A stretch of 64,000 nucleotides of DNA from JBGPQJ01 sp963829485. GTDB taxonomy: Bacteria; Chloroflexota; Anaerolineae; Anaerolineales; Villigracilaceae. A program made the position numbers and the translations under genes. The notes under the pieces are model-generated. The model was not told the DNA's origin, did not search any database, and saw only the letters and a list, made by a program, of their open reading frames with translations. The DNA lies in the NCBI GenBank assembly GCA_963829485.1, contig CAWHIK010000004.1:186001-250000 (forward strand), in the 5' to 3' direction. Numbering within the stretch: position 1 is the stretch's first letter; each line of letters opens with the position of its first letter. Positions 60,374 through 64,000 of this stretch are shown one piece after another.

Positions 60374-61183
60374 GCGCCTCCTCTCGATATCTTTTCCAAA
60401 GTCCATGCGACACCATCGTCGTCGTTCGACGGGGCAACCCAGCGCGATACTTTTTTGAGCTCGTCCGGTGCATTGCCCATCGCCACGGGTAACCCCGCAA
60501 ACTGGAGCATCGATAGATCAATAGGCTGATCCCCAATAGCTGCGATTTCTTGCGGGTTAATATTCAAGTGGCTGGAAAGAATTTCAAGGGCGGATCCCTT
60601 GTTAACGTCAACGCGGGTTAGGTCCATATACCGCGTGCCGGCATATACATGATTAAGAGAAGGACACTGACCGCATAATTCGGTTTCTGCTATTTGGAGT
60701 ATTTCGTGATCTGCAACTAAGGTGATCTTCAGCATCGGCTGTTGAAAATCGACTTCCGGCTTGTGCGTCCTTTCGCTTTTCCAGGCATACGCCGCAGTCA
60801 TGGGATCTAGGTCCATTCCCAGTTCATCTGAACCAAACCACCAATTTCCATTTAGTGTGTCCGCGATGAGGCCGGAATGATTAAGGCGAGCAAAATTTAC
60901 TATTTTCAAAAGCTCATCTTGAATTTGAAAAGTTCGTGCTGAGATCGTATCCCCATCCTTGCCGGAACAGATTAGAGAGCCAGCGGAACATATATACGGC
61001 ATATCCATGCCCAGCATATCCAAAGCCATCTCCGCTCCCATTCTTCCACGGCCTGTGACGACGGCAACGCGAATCCCGAAATCTAGAACTTTCCTGACAG
61101 CTTTAAGGTTGGAGTCGGATATTTGCTGGCGGGAATTAAAATAGAGTGCCATCGAGGTCGAGTGCGATTAATCGAATAGCCAT
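60370..61183 (-). CDS. Cof-type HAD hydrolase, frame broken once near its start
   Basis: A phosphatase of the Cof subfamily, about 270 residues when corrected. The catalytic N-terminus LIALDLDGTLFNSRQQ is split: the ATG frame from 61183 runs into TAA after DLDGTLF, and the rest continues one frame over from 61152 (NSRQQISDSNLKAVRK). The total length is one base over a multiple of three, so one extra T/A near 61132-61144 explains it. Further motifs: VVTGRGRMGAEM (motif II), DVNKGSALEIL (Lys of motif III), and AAIGDQPIDLSMLQFAGLPVAMGNA (motif IV). Cof proteins hydrolyse sugar or pyridoxal phosphates; the substrate is unknown. It starts 3 bases after the MFS stop. Confidence 0.88.
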
Positions 61184-61186
61184 AAT

Positions 61187-62377
61187 TCAGGTTTGCTTTA
61201 TGGTCGAGTTGAAATTGGGTTCTTTGGCAAAACGGCTTGCGAGGACGAACATGATAAATAGGTTGATCAGCAAATCGATAAAAATAAGCGCCGGCATAAC
61301 GTAAGGGCTGAAAGCCGCGAATCCCTGACCGATCAACCAGGGCAGAAACATTCCACCAAGTCCGGAGCCGACCAGAAACCAGCCGGTGATTTCTCCGGAC
61401 ATATGGAGCTTATTCTCGGCTAGGGACATCAATGTCGGAAAGACAGATGCCATGCATAACCCCAGGAGTATTGTGCCGACCCATAGTGCCTCGACAGAAT
61501 CCCTGCCTGCGAGAATAAGCCCTAGCGAAACAAGGCTGCCTGCCAGGTCCGCAAATAGAACTTTATTTGGTGCAACCCGAATTGAAATCGGAATACCAAT
61601 TAGGCGACCCAGCGTGAAGAAACCCCAATACGCGGATGTTAGGTAAGCCGCACTGACAGCAGTTCCGAGCTGGAGTGAGATGGTGTACGTGAATATCCAG
61701 TTTCCGTATCCTAATTCCGCGCCGACGTATAAGAAAAAGAATGCAATGACCAAGACAACGATAAAATAATTGATGGGACCTCTGGCTGACGCTGCTTCTT
61801 TACTCGGTCGTGTGGGATTTTTCAGGAACCAGGTCCAAACTGCTAAAGGTAATGCCACCAGGCTAAAAATCCAGTATACCCATTGAATGTCGCCGGTAAA
61901 ATCAACCACTTGCGCAACAATTATCGGCGACAAAAGCGCTCCAACCCCGAAGAAGAAATGCAATCCATTCATATAAGGACTCACACCAGAGCCATGTATC
62001 CAAATCAAAAGCGTGTTGCCTCCCACATCGACAACTCCCTGCGAGAATCCCAGGATGAAAATGAAAAGGGCAAGGATGACGAGGTGGGCTGAAGTTGGGA
62101 TTACAAATGCAGTCAAAGCAAGAAGAATCAATCCGGCGGGTACGATGCGATTAGCTGGCAAGTGGTCGTAAGACTTCCCTCCAAGCCAGGACCCAATCAG
62201 GTAGCCCAAAGACCCTGTTATAAAGATGAAGCTGATCTGATCGATGCGGCTGGATGTCCGCTCCGCAAGCGCAGGCAGTGTGGGTCCGGTCACCGCCGTT
62301 GTCAAACCCAGAAGGATGAAGGCTGCGTAAAAGGCGAGAGTGGTAAAGAGGGCTTCTTTGCTTAATTTTCTAAACAT
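61187..62377 (-). CDS. MFS transporter (sugar-transporter-like)
   Basis: A 396-residue major facilitator with 12 helices. The loop between helices 2 and 3 is GSLGYLIGSWLGGKSYDH, the MFS motif A variant; the helix 4-5 region FILGFSQGVVDVGGNTLLIWIHG resembles the MFSD4/fucose-type subfamily, where GNTLL is conserved. No signal peptide. It is the first gene of a three-gene unit with a HAD phosphatase and an RNA methyltransferase, and diverges from the aldehyde oxidoreductase. The substrate is perhaps a sugar; the phosphatase next to it would match this, but this is inference. Confidence 0.85.
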   Translation of the reverse strand: MFRKLSKEALFTTLAFYAAFILLGLTTAVTGPTLPALAERTSSRIDQISFIFITGSLGYLIGSWLGGKSYDHLPANRIVPAGLILLALTAFVIPTSAHLVILALFIFILGFSQGVVDVGGNTLLIWIHGSGVSPYMNGLHFFFGVGALLSPIIVAQVVDFTGDIQWVYWIFSLVALPLAVWTWFLKNPTRPSKEAASARGPINYFIVVLVIAFFFLYVGAELGYGNWIFTYTISLQLGTAVSAAYLTSAYWGFFTLGRLIGIPISIRVAPNKVLFADLAGSLVSLGLILAGRDSVEALWVGTILLGLCMASVFPTLMSLAENKLHMSGEITGWFLVGSGLGGMFLPWLIGQGFAAFSPYVMPALIFIDLLINLFIMFVLASRFAKEPNFNSTIKQT

Positions 62378-62540
62378 GAAATGGCGCCTATTCCATTGGG
62401 ATAAGATGAGATCAAATTATACCGATAATTCCTGCCAAAGAAATCCTGAACATCGTGAACGTGATATCCCCGCAGAAAGGTGACAAAAGACATTGATTAA
62501 GTTTTTCCTTAATGGTTGTGCCGGTTTTTTATTTATTGTA

Positions 62541-62556
62541 TAGTACTAATGTACTA
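62541..62556 (+). promoter_or_regulatory. Operator-like palindrome before the aldehyde ferredoxin oxidoreductase gene
   Basis: TAGTAC-TAAT-GTACTA, a perfect 6-bp inverted repeat with 4-base centre, 52 bases before the start codon. A direct repeat CTTGTCAAA (62573-62581 and 62585-62593) lies just behind it. A regulator binding here would control the oxidoreductase gene. Confidence 0.45.
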
Positions 62557-62608
62557 GGCATGTCGGGATATGCTTGTCAAAAAACTTGTCAAAGGAGGAG
62601 ATAAAGCT

Positions 62609-64000
62609 ATGGCACTTGGAGGATATGCAAACAATATCGCTTGGGTGGATTTGACAGGAGGTAAAGTCGATTTCAAGCCTGTGCCCGAGGACCTAGCCCG
62701 AAAGTACATCGGCGGCCGCGGCCTGGGTGTGAAATTTGTCTTTGACAACGGACCAAAGGTGGATCCGCTTTCGCCGGATAATATTCTATGTTTCATGAAT
62801 GGACCCCTGACCGGTTCGGAAGCGAATATGAGCGGTCGCCTGGCTGTGGTTACGAAATCTCCCCTTACCGGGACGGTTACGGACAGTCACCACGGCGGTT
62901 GGTCTGCAGCCCGGTTGCGATGGGCGGGTTTCGACGGTCTCGTGTTCAAGGGCAAGGCGGCCAAGCCATCCTATGTTTATATTCATGACGGCAAGGTTGA
63001 AGTTCTGGACGCCTCCGAAGTTTGGGGTAAAAATGTCCACGAGACGGTCAAGTTCTTCCAGGGGAAGTATGGCGAAAAAGACCTCAGTGTGATCGCGATC
63101 GGAAAGGCTGGAGAAAAGCAGGTTCGTTTTGCCTGTTGGGTGAACGAAAACGACAGGGCAAGCGGACGAGGCGGCACAGGCTGCGTTGGGGGTAGTAAAA
63201 ATCTCAAAGCGGTCGTGATCAAAGCCGAGAAAAAACTGGTCAAAGCGGAGGATCGGGAAAAGTGGAAAGCCGCACACGATCTAGCCTTATCGCAGATCAT
63301 GGATGAGCGGGTCGTAACTTCACCGCGAAAAGGCGGTCTTTCGGTGTATGGTACGAATGTTTTAATGAACATGAGCAACGTGATCGGTGGATTGCCAACG
63401 AAGAACAGCCAGCTGGCTGGTTATGGCGACAAGGCCGAACTTGTCAGTGCGGAGTACGTCAATGCCAATATTCTTGTTGATAATCCAACATGCCATGCCT
63501 GCCCGGTCGCTTGCAAGAAGGAAGTCGAGGTCAAGAGCGGACCGTGGAAGGGACTTCGTATGGAATCGGTTGAGTACGAATCAGCCTGGGCTTTCGGCGG
63601 CAACTGTTTCAACTCGGATATCAACGCTGTCGCTAAATGCATCGATCTGTGCAATGATTATGGTATGGACACCATCGAGATGGGTAATGCGTTATCCACC
63701 TACATGGAGGCAAGCGAAAAAGGATTTACAAACGGCGATGGTAAGTTGCTCTGGGGGGATACTTCCGCCATGGTGGCAGTGATCGAAAAGATCGGCAACC
63801 GGGAAGGCGTCGGGGACAAGATCGCGGATGGACCTGCGCGTTATGCCAAGGCGTTGGGACATCCTGAAATTTCCATGTCAGTGAAGGGACAGTCGATCCC
63901 TGCCTATGATCCGCGCGGAATCAAGGGGATGGGCGCAGGTTATGCGACCAGTAATCGCGGCGCGTGCCATCTTCGCGGGTACACGCCTGCAGCCGAGGTG
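62609..64000 (+). CDS. Tungsten-containing aldehyde ferredoxin oxidoreductase, partial at the right edge
   Basis: 464 codons are visible, with no stop before the window ends. The N-terminal domain with the tungstopterin-binding segments is complete: YIGGRGLGVKFVFD, NILCFMNGPLTGSEANMSGRLAVVTKSPLTG, DSHHGGWSAARLRWAGFDGLVFKG, and ASGRGGTGCVGGSKNLKAVVI. The [4Fe-4S] site begins with C-x-x-C-x-x-x-C (Cys295, Cys298, Cys302); the fourth cysteine would fall beyond the window. MESVEYESAWAFGGNC and DPRGIKGMGAGYATSNRGACHLRG match domain 2-3. The start follows AAAGGAGG by about 10 bases. The family oxidises aldehydes with ferredoxin; the exact substrate is unknown. Confidence 0.93.
   Translation, partial: MALGGYANNIAWVDLTGGKVDFKPVPEDLARKYIGGRGLGVKFVFDNGPKVDPLSPDNILCFMNGPLTGSEANMSGRLAVVTKSPLTGTVTDSHHGGWSAARLRWAGFDGLVFKGKAAKPSYVYIHDGKVEVLDASEVWGKNVHETVKFFQGKYGEKDLSVIAIGKAGEKQVRFACWVNENDRASGRGGTGCVGGSKNLKAVVIKAEKKLVKAEDREKWKAAHDLALSQIMDERVVTSPRKGGLSVYGTNVLMNMSNVIGGLPTKNSQLAGYGDKAELVSAEYVNANILVDNPTCHACPVACKKEVEVKSGPWKGLRMESVEYESAWAFGGNCFNSDINAVAKCIDLCNDYGMDTIEMGNALSTYMEASEKGFTNGDGKLLWGDTSAMVAVIEKIGNREGVGDKIADGPARYAKALGHPEISMSVKGQSIPAYDPRGIKGMGAGYATSNRGACHLRGYTPAAEV

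Noticed and set aside
60374..60406. Upstream ATG start (60406) for the TrmH-like methyltransferase
   Set aside because: It lies inside the HAD gene; the GTG at 60373 has a strong GAGAGGAGG site and a 4-base overlap typical of this genome.
1..64000. CRISPR arrays, insertion sequences, rRNA and tRNA genes
   Set aside because: Looked for on both strands; no regularly spaced repeats, transposase-like frames or recognisable RNA genes were found.

Overview
The window looks like a chromosome segment of a Chloroflexota bacterium, most likely an Anaerolineae-type lineage (inference, no marker gene was compared). The reasons are the gene set taken together: coenzyme F420 biosynthesis with a stand-alone FbiB-like reductase, tandem MoeA proteins one of which carries a periplasmic-binding-protein-like domain, an A2-type cytochrome c oxidase with fused subunits, a membrane pyrophosphatase, and a tungsten-type aldehyde ferredoxin oxidoreductase. 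The genes are dense and operonic, with many 1-4 base overlaps. No rRNA, tRNA, CRISPR array or insertion sequence was found.

Layout. 0-5 kb: FAD subunit of a xanthine/CO dehydrogenase-like enzyme, a hotdog thioesterase and a hexose-6-phosphate mutarotase on the minus strand, divergent from a GH3 beta-glucosidase whose frame is broken four times. 4.8-12 kb (minus): a five-gene cation-homeostasis operon (unknown protein, APC transporter, P-type ATPase, two TrkA/RCK proteins). 12-18.6 kb (minus): an F420 operon (SsnA-like amidohydrolase, NpdG, CofE, F420-dependent PPOX-like enzyme, nitroreductase/FbiB-like reductase, CofD, CofC, luciferase-like F420 oxidoreductase). 18.6-24.4 kb (minus): a membrane-anchored NACHT-HEAT protein, a zinc-ribbon coiled-coil protein, a class A beta-lactamase-like protein and heme A synthase. 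24.5-31 kb (plus): proline dehydrogenase, SDR, DinB, a UbiA-like membrane protein and two MoeA proteins. 31-34.4 kb: receiver protein, peroxiredoxin, NarL-type two-component pair. 34.5-41.9 kb: aa3-type oxidase operon with assembly factors (SCO, SURF1, heme O synthase). 42-49 kb (minus): AT-richer cell-surface polysaccharide genes including a decayed GT87-like gene. 49-64 kb: RpoD with a structured leader, H+-pyrophosphatase, MutS, a ParB-like/universal-stress fusion, a MalK-type ATPase, phosphoglycerate mutase, a TrmH-like methyltransferase, HAD phosphatase and MFS transporter, and the start of an aldehyde ferredoxin oxidoreductase.

How the parts fit: the oxidase operon, heme A synthase (23.5 kb) and heme O synthase form an aerobic respiratory module. 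The MoeA pair, the flavin subunit at the left edge and the tungsten-type oxidoreductase at the right edge point to molybdenum/tungsten enzymes. The F420 operon both makes and probably uses the cofactor. Pyrophosphatase, P-type ATPase and RCK proteins point to strong ion-gradient management.

Data quality: at least eleven places in otherwise conserved genes need the reading frame to skip one base, always as if one extra base were present, and one place needs a base added. This one-sided pattern is more like consensus indel error than gene decay, so several genes are described here across their breaks.
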